Source of the DNA: Winogradskyella pacifica
Lineage (GTDB): Bacteria > Bacteroidota > Bacteroidia > Flavobacteriales > Flavobacteriaceae
Direction: 5' to 3'
NCBI RefSeq assembly: GCF_013403915.1
Contig: NZ_JABFDI010000018.1
Span: 21,249-85,248, forward strand
Length of the DNA: 64,000 bases
The translations under genes and the position numbers were made by a program. The notes beneath the pieces are model-generated. The model was not told where the DNA came from. It worked only from the letters and a program-made list of their open reading frames with translations, and did not search any database. This document shows, in pieces, positions 17,290 to 26,997 of the stretch (positions within the stretch are counted from its first letter, which is position 1; each line of letters begins with the position of its first letter).

Positions 17290-18831
17290 ATGAATGATAA
17301 ACGGTATCGCCTAATTTTATACACCATCATTGCTGTAATTATGGCTACGATTGGCATACAAGTCTATTGGAACTATAAAAACTATCAAACCAATAAACAG
17401 CAGCTGATTAACGATGTTCAAATTAGTTTAGATAAAGCGGTAGATGATTATTATACAGCTTTAGCAGAGCGCACCACTTTTGGTTTTATTCTTGAAGGCG
17501 ACCAACAAAAAAAAGCTTTTGAAGATGGTGGTGAGCTGGAAAAATTTTTTAAAAACATTGATGAATCTAATAAAGAGTTTACAAATCTTGATTCTTTAGA
17601 TACAAATACTATTGAAGGCATAACGGTATTTAGAGGATTTAAGGCAGATTCAATGTCGGAAGCACATAATAAAAAACAAAAATCCTTATCTACAGATCAA
17701 TTTAAATTAAAAATAGATAGTCTAAAAAGTAACAATAAAGATGTCAATTTAAAAAATGCCGAATTCCTGACCTCTAAAGTGATGATTTCGATAAAAAATG
17801 ACACACTTGATGTAAAGGCCGTTGAAGAATTAATAGCGATAGAACTAGAACGCAAGAATATCAATGTCGATTTTTATCTAGACTATAAAGACCTCGAACG
17901 TAACGTTGATTATTTTATGGTAAACAGATCCTTAGCTGAATTGGACCCTAATCACATGTCTGATGATTATTTGCAAACGGACACAAAATCTAGATTCCTT
18001 CCAAAAGGCACTTTTTTAACCATTTTATTTACAAATACTACAAAAACAATTTTGTATCGCATATTTGGAGGAATCTTAATTTCAACCCTCTTAGTTTTAG
18101 CCGTAATTAGCTGTCTATTCTATCTATTAAAAATTATTAAACATCAGAAGCAACTCGCCGAAGTTAAAAATGACCTTATCAGTAATATTACTCATGAGTT
18201 CAAAACACCAATAGCTACTATAAGTGCTGCAATAGAAAGCATTAGTAATTTTAATGCTATTGACGATAAAGCCAAAACTAAAAAATACCTCAACATGTCT
18301 TCCGAGCAATTAGGAAAGTTAAACGTTATGGTCGAAAAACTATTAGAAACCGCTACTTTAGATAGTGGTAATTTAGAATTGAATAAAGAAAATTTCAATA
18401 TCATTAGTTTACTTGATGCTTTGGTTAGTAAGTATAAGATTCAATTTCCTGATAAGACATTTAACACCAATATTCAGCTTGAAAGCTTAATTGTTAATGC
18501 CGATATCTTTCATATTGAAAATGCTTTAAATAACATTTTAGACAATGCTGTAAAGTATGGAGGAGATCTAATTTCTATTGAATTAAAGACGAAAAAAACT
18601 AATTTTGAAGTTTTAATTTCGGATAATGGCAACAGCTTAACTCATGAAAACAAACATCAGATTTTCGATAAATTCTATCGTGTTCCAAAAGGGAATACCC
18701 ACGATGTAAAAGGGTTTGGTATTGGCCTCTATTACACCAAAACTATAATTGACAAGCACAATGGTTCAATCACATTAGAACTTAATAAAAATTTAACCAC
18801 ATTTAAAATTACACTTCCGAATGGCTCATAA
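17290..18831 (+). CDS. Sensor histidine kinase
   Basis: This inner-membrane sensor has 513 residues. A transmembrane segment (about 8-27) is followed by a periplasmic domain of about 225 residues, a second transmembrane segment (about 257-280), a HisKA domain with phospho-acceptor H302 in NITHEFKTP, and an HATPase domain with the N box (NALNNILDNAVKYG), SDNG and GFGIGLYYTK. The periplasmic domain has no fold I can name. The ATG start lies 24 bp after the -7 element. The gene overlaps the response-regulator gene by 11 bases, so the two form one operon. Its target is probably the divergent GLPGLI/outer-membrane cluster. Confidence 0.93.
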   Translation: MNDKRYRLILYTIIAVIMATIGIQVYWNYKNYQTNKQQLINDVQISLDKAVDDYYTALAERTTFGFILEGDQQKKAFEDGGELEKFFKNIDESNKEFTNLDSLDTNTIEGITVFRGFKADSMSEAHNKKQKSLSTDQFKLKIDSLKSNNKDVNLKNAEFLTSKVMISIKNDTLDVKAVEELIAIELERKNINVDFYLDYKDLERNVDYFMVNRSLAELDPNHMSDDYLQTDTKSRFLPKGTFLTILFTNTTKTILYRIFGGILISTLLVLAVISCLFYLLKIIKHQKQLAEVKNDLISNITHEFKTPIATISAAIESISNFNAIDDKAKTKKYLNMSSEQLGKLNVMVEKLLETATLDSGNLELNKENFNIISLLDALVSKYKIQFPDKTFNTNIQLESLIVNADIFHIENALNNILDNAVKYGGDLISIELKTKKTNFEVLISDNGNSLTHENKHQIFDKFYRVPKGNTHDVKGFGIGLYYTKTIIDKHNGSITLELNKNLTTFKITLPNGS

Positions 18832-19504
18832 AATCAAATTGTTATTGGCTGAAGACGAAGCCGCTTTAGGACAAATAATAAAAGAAAGTCTTGAAACACG
18901 AGATTTTGAAGTCATTCTTTGCGAAAACGGAGATAAAGCCTTTGACAAGTATAAATCTGAAGCTCCAGAAATTTTAGTCTTAGATGTGATGATGCCAAAA
19001 AAAGATGGTTTCACTTTAGCTAAAGAGATTAGGGCCATAGACGACACTATTCCTATTATATTTTTAACAGCCAAGTCACAAACCGCAGATGTGGTTGAAG
19101 GCTTTTCTATTGGTGGTAATGATTATCTAAAAAAACCATTTAGCATTGAAGAGTTGATTGTTAGAGTTCATAATTTGGTAGACAGAACTAAAACTCAAAA
19201 GACCACTGAAATCATAACTATTGGGGAGTTCACCTTCGATTTAGCAAAACAGCAATTAAAATTTAAGGATGACGAATCGATTCAGCTGACTCATAGAGAA
19301 TCACATTTATTATTTCATTTAATTAAAAATAAAAATCAAGTTTTAGATCGCTCTTTAATTCTAAATAAACTTTGGGGAACAGACGACTTTTTCACCGCTA
19401 GAAGTATGGATGTTTTTATTAGTAAATTACGAAAGCAATTGAGTAAAGATGAAAACATTCAAATTATTAATGTCCGTGGTTTTGGGTATAAGTTGACGGA
19501 TTAA
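18821..19504 (+). CDS. OmpR-family response regulator
   Basis: The protein has 227 residues. The receiver domain has the acidic pocket (E11, D12), phospho-acceptor D55 in LVLDVMMPKKDG, the switch Thr in FLTAKS and K105 in YLKKPF. A C-terminal winged-helix domain (about 130-227) ends with the recognition region RSMDVFISKLRKQL and RGFGYKL. It is translationally coupled to the sensor kinase. The 10-bp-phased GTTAAC repeats upstream of the operon suit DNA binding by a tandem dimer of this protein. Confidence 0.95.
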   Translation: MAHKIKLLLAEDEAALGQIIKESLETRDFEVILCENGDKAFDKYKSEAPEILVLDVMMPKKDGFTLAKEIRAIDDTIPIIFLTAKSQTADVVEGFSIGGNDYLKKPFSIEELIVRVHNLVDRTKTQKTTEIITIGEFTFDLAKQQLKFKDDESIQLTHRESHLLFHLIKNKNQVLDRSLILNKLWGTDDFFTARSMDVFISKLRKQLSKDENIQIINVRGFGYKLTD

Positions 19505-19631
19505 CTTAAAAGCACCAATCCTTATTATTTAAAATCTAATTTCGAGTTCTTTCAATTTAGTATAACCTCAAAGCTCTGTGAAGAATAATTGGTGTAATTG
19601 TTGTATTTTTCAAGCTTATTCGCCCACAGTC

Positions 19632-20426
19632 ATGCAAAAGTTAGTCCTTTTATTCCTTTTCTTTAGTTTGTTCAGTTTTTCTCAAGATAAAACGCAACGG
19701 CAAATTACAGCGACTTTAAAAGATTCGACACAGCTTAAAGCTAAATCCATTTTTGGAATTGATAATTTTGGGACATTCTATTATGCTACTGAAAATAATT
19801 CCTTTCATAAAAAAACAAAGGATACCATTATTACGTATGCCAACTTTCAGCTTGGTGACATTACTTCTGCCAACACGTTTAATCCTTTAAAACTAAATCT
19901 ATTTTATAAAGACTTTAATACGGTTGTAGTTTTAGATAATCGTTTAGCTGAAATTAAAAAAGTAGATTTCAATTCTATTCAACCCTACAAAAACGTCTCT
20001 TTTGTGTCTTCTGGTTATGATAATTCGTTATGGCTATTTAATCAAGATTACCAGTATCTAGAATTATACGATTATCAAACCAATAAGATTAAACTAAAAA
20101 CGGTTCCTGTTCAATCTGAAGTTTTAGATTTAAAAAGCGATTATAATTATTGTTATTTATTGACTAAAAATTACCTCTACGTTTATAATTACTTTGGAAG
20201 TTTAATCCGAAAAATAGAAAATTCAGGCTACGAAAGTTTAGCTTTTAACGAAGCGCATTTGGTGTTAAAAAAGGGGGAATCATTATTTATCTTAGAAAAA
20301 AACGAAGCTATAATTCACCCCATAAAACATCCAAAAATGTTAATAAAACAGTTTTTGGTAACAAATGAAACGGTGTATATTTACGGCTTAAATTTACTAC
20401 GTCATTACCAATTAAAAATAGAATAG
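19632..20426 (+). CDS. Exported protein with propeller-like repeats, unknown function
   Basis: The preferred ATG at 19632 begins a clear signal peptide, MQKLVLLFLFFSLFSFSQ; an upstream GTG at 19578 would add 18 residues of unlikely sequence. The product has 264 residues, of which the mature part is rich in short beta-strand repeats with aromatic residues (NFGTFYYATENN, LFYKDFNTVVVLDNRL, YDNSLWLFNQDYQYLELYD), as in a small beta-propeller or YWTD-like fold. It is followed after 3 bases by the deoxynucleoside kinase gene. It resembles a group of flavobacterial hypothetical proteins found in this position, but I cannot assign a function. Confidence 0.75.
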   Translation: MQKLVLLFLFFSLFSFSQDKTQRQITATLKDSTQLKAKSIFGIDNFGTFYYATENNSFHKKTKDTIITYANFQLGDITSANTFNPLKLNLFYKDFNTVVVLDNRLAEIKKVDFNSIQPYKNVSFVSSGYDNSLWLFNQDYQYLELYDYQTNKIKLKTVPVQSEVLDLKSDYNYCYLLTKNYLYVYNYFGSLIRKIENSGYESLAFNEAHLVLKKGESLFILEKNEAIIHPIKHPKMLIKQFLVTNETVYIYGLNLLRHYQLKIE

Positions 20427-20429
20427 ATT

Positions 20430-21044
20430 ATGCATGTTGCTGTTGCAGGAAATATAGGAGCTGGAAAAACAACGCTCACAAAATTACTCGCCAAACACTT
20501 TAAATGGGAGGCGCAATTAGAGGACGTTGTAGATAACCCTTATTTAGATGATTTTTATAATCAGATGGAACGTTGGAGCTTCAATTTACAAGTCTATTTC
20601 TTAAACAGCAGATTTCGCCAAGTGAATCAGATTCATGATAGCGGAAAAGACATTATACAAGATAGAACCATCTATGAGGATGCTCATATTTTTGCACCTA
20701 ACTTGCATGCCATGGGTTTAATGACCAATCGTGATTTTGAAAATTACTCGTCATTATTTCAACTTATGGAATCGTTTGTAAATGGGCCAGACTTACTAAT
20801 TTACTTACGTAGTTCTATTCCTAATTTAGTATCTCAAATTCATAAAAGAGGTCGCGACTACGAAAACACCATCAGTATCGATTATTTAAGTCGTTTAAAT
20901 GAACGCTATGAAGCCTGGATTTCTACATACGATAAAGGCAACTTACTTATAATCGATGTGGATAATCTCGATTTTGTTGCAAATCCTGAAGATTTAGGAG
21001 ACATCATTAATAGAATTGATGCTCAGATAAATGGGTTGTTCTAA
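20430..21044 (+). CDS. Deoxynucleoside kinase
   Basis: The enzyme phosphorylates deoxynucleosides in the salvage pathway. It has 204 residues, in the range of bacterial deoxyadenosine/deoxyguanosine kinases. The P-loop is GNIGAGKTT (7-15), followed by the WSFNLQVYFLNSRF substrate helix and QDRTIYEDAHIFA (77-89), which corresponds to the DRS/ERS motif with the catalytic Arg. A lid-like RGRDYE segment occurs near 148. Substrate preference cannot be told from the sequence. It sits between the exported propeller-like protein and a small membrane protein. Confidence 0.92.
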   Translation: MHVAVAGNIGAGKTTLTKLLAKHFKWEAQLEDVVDNPYLDDFYNQMERWSFNLQVYFLNSRFRQVNQIHDSGKDIIQDRTIYEDAHIFAPNLHAMGLMTNRDFENYSSLFQLMESFVNGPDLLIYLRSSIPNLVSQIHKRGRDYENTISIDYLSRLNERYEAWISTYDKGNLLIIDVDNLDFVANPEDLGDIINRIDAQINGLF

Positions 21045-21050
21045 GTAATT

Positions 21051-21503
21051 GTGGTACTCCATTTTCTAAATGCCATTGTCATCACTTTTGTATCCTGGAC
21101 AATTGGATTATTACTTAATAACGCCCTAAAAACAGCCAAGTTTTATTCCAAAATATCAAACTTAAACTTTATTAAGAACGAAGGGTTACGCAAAATTTTG
21201 GGATTACATAAATTTGGATGGATCATTAAAAACAGCTTCTTTAAAGTCTTCAATCAAAATATAAAACTTAAAGAAAGAGCTTCTCGTGAAGATTTAAAAC
21301 AGCTCAGAAGTGAAATGGTTTATGCTGAAATGGGCCATATTATTGGCTTTACGTTTATTATAATAATCATACTTATAAAACTTTGGAGTGCTCTGTATAT
21401 GTCAGCATTAATTATGCTTGTGTTTAATGTTATTTTCAATCTATATCCTGTATTATTACAACAACACAATAAAAAACGTATTGATACTATTCTTAAGCAA
21501 TAA
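21051..21503 (+). CDS. Small membrane protein resembling CrtO-type acyltransferases
   Basis: The product has 150 residues with three hydrophobic segments (about 1-22, 96-112 and 113-131). The ending NLYPVLLQQHNKKRID resembles the conserved C-terminal motif of the glycosyl-4,4'-diaponeurosporenoate acyltransferase (CrtO) family, which is found well beyond carotenoid producers. No carotenoid gene is nearby, so the real substrate is open. The start is a GTG six bases after the kinase stop codon; no better ATG is available upstream. Its 3' end overlaps the convergent App1-like gene by 11 bases. Confidence 0.65.
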   Translation: MVLHFLNAIVITFVSWTIGLLLNNALKTAKFYSKISNLNFIKNEGLRKILGLHKFGWIIKNSFFKVFNQNIKLKERASREDLKQLRSEMVYAEMGHIIGFTFIIIIILIKLWSALYMSALIMLVFNVIFNLYPVLLQQHNKKRIDTILKQ

Positions 21504-22497
21504 ATCCATTTTGCCTAGCGTGTTCTATGGCTTGTTGGCTATTTTTCACTAACAACATTGGTGTTACTTTATAACCATCCACAATACCTTTAACACGTAA
21601 CATTTTCTTTTTGTGTTTTACACTTCGCAAGTAAATTGCTAAAATTCGATTTGGAAATTCATCTGCAATTTCCATGTAAATATCGGGATCGTGTTCTCCA
21701 CTATCTCCAATTAATATAAACGGTAAATGAGGGTATGTTTTTAATAGATTGATTATTTCCTTTTGTTTTTGTGGCTTTTCATCTTGAGATTTCTTTCTAA
21801 GAAGATTACTTAGACTTCGCAATAAAATAGGGCCTTTAGGGAAATTATTTTGTCTTAAAAAAAGTTCTAAGTAGCGGTATAAATTCCAAGGACTATGGCT
21901 CACATAAAAAATAGGATTCGAGTTTTTACCAGAGACTCCACGGTGTAACTTGTGATAAAATTCTGCCGACCCTTCTAAAGGAATTCTGTTCTTAGCATGT
22001 TTAAAAATGGAATTATAAATCACCTTCCATTTTAGAATAGACACCACACCTGTATGTAATATAGTATCATCGATATCACTTGCAACACCAAATTGAGCTT
22101 TGCTAGACGGAATTAATAATTCACCAGGAAATCTATTTTTATTCTGAATAGTGCGTTTAATATTAACGTCATTATACGAAAGTTCAAAAGAAAGCCAACC
22201 TTCTTCATTTGCTAAATCTTTTAAGTTTTCTATATTTTCTTCAGCAATAAAATAACCATTTTCGTCCGTGTTGACTTTTATAATCTTATTATTAGGCAAC
22301 TTTAAATCTAAACCGACATGTTTAATTTCGTCAGTTTCAAATCGTTTCCAAGTATTCACTATAAGGTGCCAAATATGTTGGTCGTCTAAATCAATAGATT
22401 CATCTTCCAAAGCTCTACCTCTAGCATAAAAATGGGAATTTGTTCCATAACTCTGAAACGCAATAATTTGTAAAGGGTCTTTTTTTAACCAGCTCAA
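21493..22497 (-). CDS. App1-type phosphatase domain protein (DUF2183)
   Basis: The protein has 334 residues. The C-terminal half has the haloacid-dehalogenase-like signature DIDDTILHTG (141-150, with D141, D143 and T145) and later blocks FYVSHSPWNLYRYLELFL and LPFILIGDSGEHDPDIYMEIA, as in yeast App1 (phosphatidate phosphatase) and its bacterial homologues. Residues 40-125 form a beta-rich N-terminal domain. No signal peptide is seen, so it is probably cytoplasmic. Substrate is unproven; phosphatidate or another phospholipid precursor is suggested by the family. Confidence 0.82.
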   Translation of the reverse strand: MSWLKKDPLQIIAFQSYGTNSHFYARGRALEDESIDLDDQHIWHLIVNTWKRFETDEIKHVGLDLKLPNNKIIKVNTDENGYFIAEENIENLKDLANEEGWLSFELSYNDVNIKRTIQNKNRFPGELLIPSSKAQFGVASDIDDTILHTGVVSILKWKVIYNSIFKHAKNRIPLEGSAEFYHKLHRGVSGKNSNPIFYVSHSPWNLYRYLELFLRQNNFPKGPILLRSLSNLLRKKSQDEKPQKQKEIINLLKTYPHLPFILIGDSGEHDPDIYMEIADEFPNRILAIYLRSVKHKKKMLRVKGIVDGYKVTPMLLVKNSQQAIEHARQNGFIA

Positions 22498-22660
22498 TTA
22501 TGATTTATTTTGAGGTTTCAAGATAGTAAAATCAGTTCATAAGAAAAATATTACCCCTACTAAATCGTTAGGCTAATGTTAAATATTTACCAATTTTATA
22601 ATATTACAAGTAATTTAGTCAAATCTAGAAACTAACCCCTCTTAAATCACTTAACAAAGC

Positions 22661-25216
22661 ATGCAAAAATTAATACTTCTACTCTTTTTAAGCTTATCCT
22701 TTAGTTTAATAAATGCACAAAACAGCGAAAAGGAAAGTACCACGCCAACACCAAATTATAGAGCTGCGGCTAAATATTCCCCAACTAATTTAGGAAAGTT
22801 AGTTCATTCTACTTCAGTAAGACCAAATTGGTTGAAAAACGGCAATAAATTTTGGTATCAATACAAAACAACAGAAGGTTCTAATTACTATATTGTAGAT
22901 GCTGATAATCGCAGCAAAAAAGCACTTTTTGATAATGAAAAAATGGCTAAATGGCTGACTGAAATCACGAAAGATCCTTACGACGCTCAGCATTTACCTA
23001 AATTTGATTTTGAATTTGTAAAAAATGAAACAGCGATACGTTTCTATGTCACATCAACAGAGAAAGTTGATGAAGAGAAAAAAGACGATGACGTAAACGA
23101 AGAAAAAGAGAATACAAAAGAAACAGATTCTACAAAAACAGATAAAAAGAAAAAAGGAAAAGCTAAAAAGGCAGAAAAAGTAAATAAAGTATATCACTTT
23201 GAGTATCGTCTTGGCGGTAATGGCTTAACCATTATTAGCAATAAAAAGAAAGAAAAAGAAGATTGGAAAAAGTGGGCTAATATAGCACCTGACAGTTCTG
23301 TAGTTTTATTTTCTAAACACTACAACTTGTATTGGATGGATAAGAAAAACTTCTTAAAAGCTGTAAAAAACGAAAAAGATTCTACTATAGTTGAAAACCA
23401 ATGGACCACTGATGGAGAAGAAAATTATGACTATGGCGGAAGCAGTCGTGGCGAAAATAATGAGGAAAAATTAAAGAATAAAGACAAGCGCAAATCAGTT
23501 AGAGGAGTTTGGTCTCATGATTCTAAAAAGTTTGTATTTCAAAGAACAGATTCTAGACACATTAACGACTTATGGGTAATTAATACCACTTCAGGAAAAC
23601 GCCCAACTTTAGAATCTTACAAATACCACATGCCAGGTGAAGACGACTATTACAAAACAGAACTGCATGTTTTTGATATTCCTTCAAAATCAAATATTCA
23701 GGTGCAATTAGATACGGTAAAGCAGCAAAGCATTCAAGTGTATCGCGAGCCGAGATTAAAATCGAGCTATAACGATGACTTCAACCCATCATTACTATTA
23801 TCTAAAAAAGGTAAAATCTATTATAATACAATTAGCAGAGATCGTAAAAAACTAGATATCTGTGTGGCTGATATTAATACAGGAGAGACAAAAGTTTTAA
23901 TTGAAGAACGTTTTAATACCTATATAGAATCGCGCCCTTTAGTATTGTTAAATAACGAAACTGAAATGCTGCATTGGGCAGAACGTTCGGGTTGGGCACA
24001 CTATTATTTGTATGACACCGAAGGAAACTTAAAAAACGAAGTGACCTCTGGTTCATACCATGTTGAACGTGCTATTGGTGTGGACGAAAAAAGCAGAACG
24101 CTTTACTTTACGGCACATGGTATTGCAAAAGATCAAGACCCTTATTTTGAGCATCTTTATAAGATTAATCTAAATGGTTCTGGTTTACAAGCGTTAAACC
24201 CTGGTGACTATAACTCTAGTACAGACATGGCAGATTCTAATGCCTACTTTGTGAGTAACTATTCTAGAGTGAATACCGTTCCAAAATCAGAATTAAGATC
24301 CAATACTGGTAAGCTTATTATGAATTTAGAAGAAGCCGATTTATCCCAATTAATGGCAACAGGCTATCAATTTCCTGAGACCTTTAAAATGAAAGCAGAT
24401 GATGGTATTACAGATATTTATGGTGTAATGTATAAGCCTTATGATTTTGATGACACAAAAAAATATCCTTTATTAGAATACGTCTATCCAGGTCCTCAAA
24501 CCGAAGCTGTAAACAAATCGTTTTCTGTTAGAATGGATCGTTTAGACCGTATGGCACAAGTCGGATTTATTGTAGTGACTATGGGTAATCGTGGTGGACA
24601 TCCAGACCGTTCTAAATGGTACCATAATTATGGTTATGGTAACCTTAGAGATTACGGTTTAGCAGATAAAAGACATGTCGCAGAACAACTTTCAGATCAA
24701 CATGATTATATTGATATTAATAAAGTTGGAATTTACGGCCATTCTGGTGGTGGCTTTATGTCTACCGCAGCCATGTTAGTGTATCCAGATTTCTTTAAAG
24801 CTGCGGTGTCTTCTGCAGGAAATCATGATAATAGTATTTATAACAGTTGGTGGAGTGAAACACATCATGGTGTGCAAGAAGAAATGGATGACGATGGTAA
24901 TGTAAAATACAAATACCTTATTGACAACAACCAATCTTTAGCACAAAACCTAAAAGGAAATCTAATGCTTATTACAGGTGATGTCGATAACAATGTACAT
25001 CCTGGTGGAACTATTAGAATGGCAAATGCATTAATAAAAGCGAATAAACGTTTCGATTTTATGCTTATGCCAGGTCAACGTCATAGTTTTGGAAACATGA
25101 CAGAATATTCATTTTGGCTAAGAGCCGATCATTTTAGCAAACACTTTCTTAATACAGAAGCTACAGACATTGATATTACAGAAATAAATAGAGATCAACC
25201 AAAAACAAAATCTTAA
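22661..25216 (+). CDS. S9 family dipeptidyl-peptidase (DPP4-like)
   Basis: This exported serine peptidase has 851 residues and a signal peptide (1-19, LINAQ). Residues 30-560 form the N-terminal beta-propeller. The alpha/beta-hydrolase domain carries the nucleophile S695 in GHSGGGF, D776 in GDVDNNVH and H808 in GQRHSFG. An unusual low-complexity stretch rich in Lys, Glu and Asp (about 133-175) interrupts the propeller and is probably a flexible loop. Such peptidases release N-terminal dipeptides in the periplasm. The gene is monocistronic, with a palindromic terminator. Confidence 0.92.
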   Translation: MQKLILLLFLSLSFSLINAQNSEKESTTPTPNYRAAAKYSPTNLGKLVHSTSVRPNWLKNGNKFWYQYKTTEGSNYYIVDADNRSKKALFDNEKMAKWLTEITKDPYDAQHLPKFDFEFVKNETAIRFYVTSTEKVDEEKKDDDVNEEKENTKETDSTKTDKKKKGKAKKAEKVNKVYHFEYRLGGNGLTIISNKKKEKEDWKKWANIAPDSSVVLFSKHYNLYWMDKKNFLKAVKNEKDSTIVENQWTTDGEENYDYGGSSRGENNEEKLKNKDKRKSVRGVWSHDSKKFVFQRTDSRHINDLWVINTTSGKRPTLESYKYHMPGEDDYYKTELHVFDIPSKSNIQVQLDTVKQQSIQVYREPRLKSSYNDDFNPSLLLSKKGKIYYNTISRDRKKLDICVADINTGETKVLIEERFNTYIESRPLVLLNNETEMLHWAERSGWAHYYLYDTEGNLKNEVTSGSYHVERAIGVDEKSRTLYFTAHGIAKDQDPYFEHLYKINLNGSGLQALNPGDYNSSTDMADSNAYFVSNYSRVNTVPKSELRSNTGKLIMNLEEADLSQLMATGYQFPETFKMKADDGITDIYGVMYKPYDFDDTKKYPLLEYVYPGPQTEAVNKSFSVRMDRLDRMAQVGFIVVTMGNRGGHPDRSKWYHNYGYGNLRDYGLADKRHVAEQLSDQHDYIDINKVGIYGHSGGGFMSTAAMLVYPDFFKAAVSSAGNHDNSIYNSWWSETHHGVQEEMDDDGNVKYKYLIDNNQSLAQNLKGNLMLITGDVDNNVHPGGTIRMANALIKANKRFDFMLMPGQRHSFGNMTEYSFWLRADHFSKHFLNTEATDIDITEINRDQPKTKS

Positions 25217-25236
25217 CACCGTTGAGATAAAAAATC

Positions 25237-25266
25237 AAACCACGTTAATTAACGTGGTTTTTTTTA
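25237..25266 (+). terminator. Terminator after the S9 peptidase gene
   Basis: AACCACGTTAA and TTAACGTGGTT form a perfect 22-bp palindrome followed by a run of T. Confidence 0.9.
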
Positions 25267-25315
25267 TGCTTATATGGAAACGTTAGCATTACAACTTATT
25301 ACTATTTAAAAAGTT

Positions 25316-25343
25316 TTGATAACATTTCTTTTCTTTAATTTTG
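25316..25343 (+). promoter_or_regulatory. Promoter placed against the start codon
   Basis: TTG (25316-25318), 17 bases, then TAATTTTG (25336-25343), a full TAnnTTTG match. The ATG follows at 25348, so the transcript would begin at or within a base or two of the start codon. Confidence 0.6.
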
Positions 25344-25347
25344 CAAC

Positions 25348-26901
25348 ATGATAAAAGCCTTACAACTACGCATTAATTTACAGCAAGAAAGACAACCCGA
25401 TGGTTTGCTTAATAAAGCAGCCTATGATTTGGGAATGAAATCTTCCGATATTTCAGGAATAAAAGTTCTAAGAAAATCGATTGATGCACGTAAGCGCAAT
25501 ATTATGTTCAACTATAAAGTTGAAGTGTACATCAATGAACCTGTACCTGAAACTTCAGATTACCATTTTGATTACACAGACGTTTCTAATGCAAAACCTG
25601 TTCACATTATTGGTTTTGGACCGGCAGGCATGTATGCGGCATTGCGTTGTATAGAACTAGGTTTTAAACCTATTGTTTTAGAGCGCGGTAAAAATGTACA
25701 AGACCGTCGACGTGATTTAAAGGCCATTAACCAAGATCATTTTGTAAACGAAGATTCTAATTACTGTTTTGGTGAAGGAGGTGCTGGCACGTATTCTGAT
25801 GGTAAATTATACACGAGAAGTTTAAAACGAGGAGATGTTAGACGAATCTTTGAAAACTTAGTATTTCATGGTGCAACAGATCAGATTTTAGTTGATGCGC
25901 ATCCACATATCGGAACTAATAAATTACCAAGAGTTGTTCAAAATATAAGAGAGAATATCATCAAGTTTGGTGGTGAAGTGCATTTTGAAACGCGTGTAAC
26001 TGATTTCATGATTAAGAATAGTAAAATTGTTGCGATTCAACTTAACAATGACAATGAACTCGATGTTGAAAAAGTCATTCTAGCCACAGGCCATTCTGCA
26101 AGGGATATTTTTTACTTATTGAATGACAAGAAGATTAAGCTTGAAGCAAAATCCTTCGCCATGGGAGTCAGAGTTGAGCATCCACAAGAAATAATTGATG
26201 GCATCCAATACCATTGTAAAGGTGAGCAACGCGACGCGTTACTACCGGCAGCTTCATACAGTTTGGTACAACAAGTGAACGATAGAGGTGTGTATTCATT
26301 TTGCATGTGTCCTGGTGGATTCATTGTTCCTGCAGCCACAGCCAATGGTGAAGTTGTCGTTAATGGGATGTCGCCTTCCAAGCGAAATAATAAATTTGCC
26401 AATTCAGGTATTGTCACAGAAATCAATGCTGATAAAGACCTCTATAAATACGAACATTTTGGCCCTTTAAAAGCCTTAGAATATCAAAAAGATTTAGAAC
26501 GTTTAGCCTTTACAGCTGGTGGACGTAGACAATCTGCTCCTGCTCAAAGATTAACGGATTTTGTTGAAGGAAAATTATCTTCAAGTTTAAATGAAACCTC
26601 TTATCAACCTGGTTTAAATTCAGCACCATTACATTCTTTATTACCAAAAATAATTGGAGGCTCCTTACGTAAAGGATTTAAAGCTTTTGGTGAAAAAATG
26701 AAAGGCTATTATACCGAAGAAGCTAATGTCATCGGTGTAGAGTCGCGTACCTCATCACCTGTGAATATTCCGAGAACCGAAACTTTAGAGCATCCTGAAA
26801 TCACTAATTTATTTCCATGTGGCGAAGGTGGAGGTTATGCTGGGGGTATTATTTCGGCTGCGATGGATGGTGAGCGTTGTGCGGAGGCGGCTTGTTCGTA
26901 G
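25348..26901 (+). CDS. NAD(P)/FAD-dependent oxidoreductase
   Basis: This flavoprotein has 517 residues. The dinucleotide-binding motif HIIGFGPAGMYAALR lies at 86-100, preceded by an 80-residue N-terminal domain. EGGAGTYSDGKLYT follows, and the C-terminal FAD segment is PCGEGGGYAGGIISAAMDG. This matches the widespread 'FAD-dependent protein' family related to BaiN/HI0933-type and dehydrogenase flavoproteins, whose reaction is not known. Some Bacteroidota members are annotated as FAD-binding dehydrogenases. It appears monocistronic and possibly leaderless. The function remains open. Confidence 0.8.
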   Translation: MIKALQLRINLQQERQPDGLLNKAAYDLGMKSSDISGIKVLRKSIDARKRNIMFNYKVEVYINEPVPETSDYHFDYTDVSNAKPVHIIGFGPAGMYAALRCIELGFKPIVLERGKNVQDRRRDLKAINQDHFVNEDSNYCFGEGGAGTYSDGKLYTRSLKRGDVRRIFENLVFHGATDQILVDAHPHIGTNKLPRVVQNIRENIIKFGGEVHFETRVTDFMIKNSKIVAIQLNNDNELDVEKVILATGHSARDIFYLLNDKKIKLEAKSFAMGVRVEHPQEIIDGIQYHCKGEQRDALLPAASYSLVQQVNDRGVYSFCMCPGGFIVPAATANGEVVVNGMSPSKRNNKFANSGIVTEINADKDLYKYEHFGPLKALEYQKDLERLAFTAGGRRQSAPAQRLTDFVEGKLSSSLNETSYQPGLNSAPLHSLLPKIIGGSLRKGFKAFGEKMKGYYTEEANVIGVESRTSSPVNIPRTETLEHPEITNLFPCGEGGGYAGGIISAAMDGERCAEAACS

Positions 26902-26969
26902 AGTTTTCAGTCAATTACACACTAACTGAAAACTGCGACTGAATACTGTAAACTGAAAATATTAATTCC

Positions 26970-26977
26970 TATTTTTG
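26970..26977 (+). promoter_or_regulatory. -7 promoter element of fabD
   Basis: TATTTTTG matches TAnnTTTG exactly, 20 bp before the fabD start codon. No convincing -33 TTG is seen. Confidence 0.5.
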
Positions 26978-26997
26978 CAACTTAAATTAAAACACAC

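Noticed and set aside
19578..19631. GTG start giving an 18-residue N-terminal extension of the exported propeller-like protein
   Set aside because: The added residues are Cys-rich and spoil the signal peptide that begins at the ATG at 19632.
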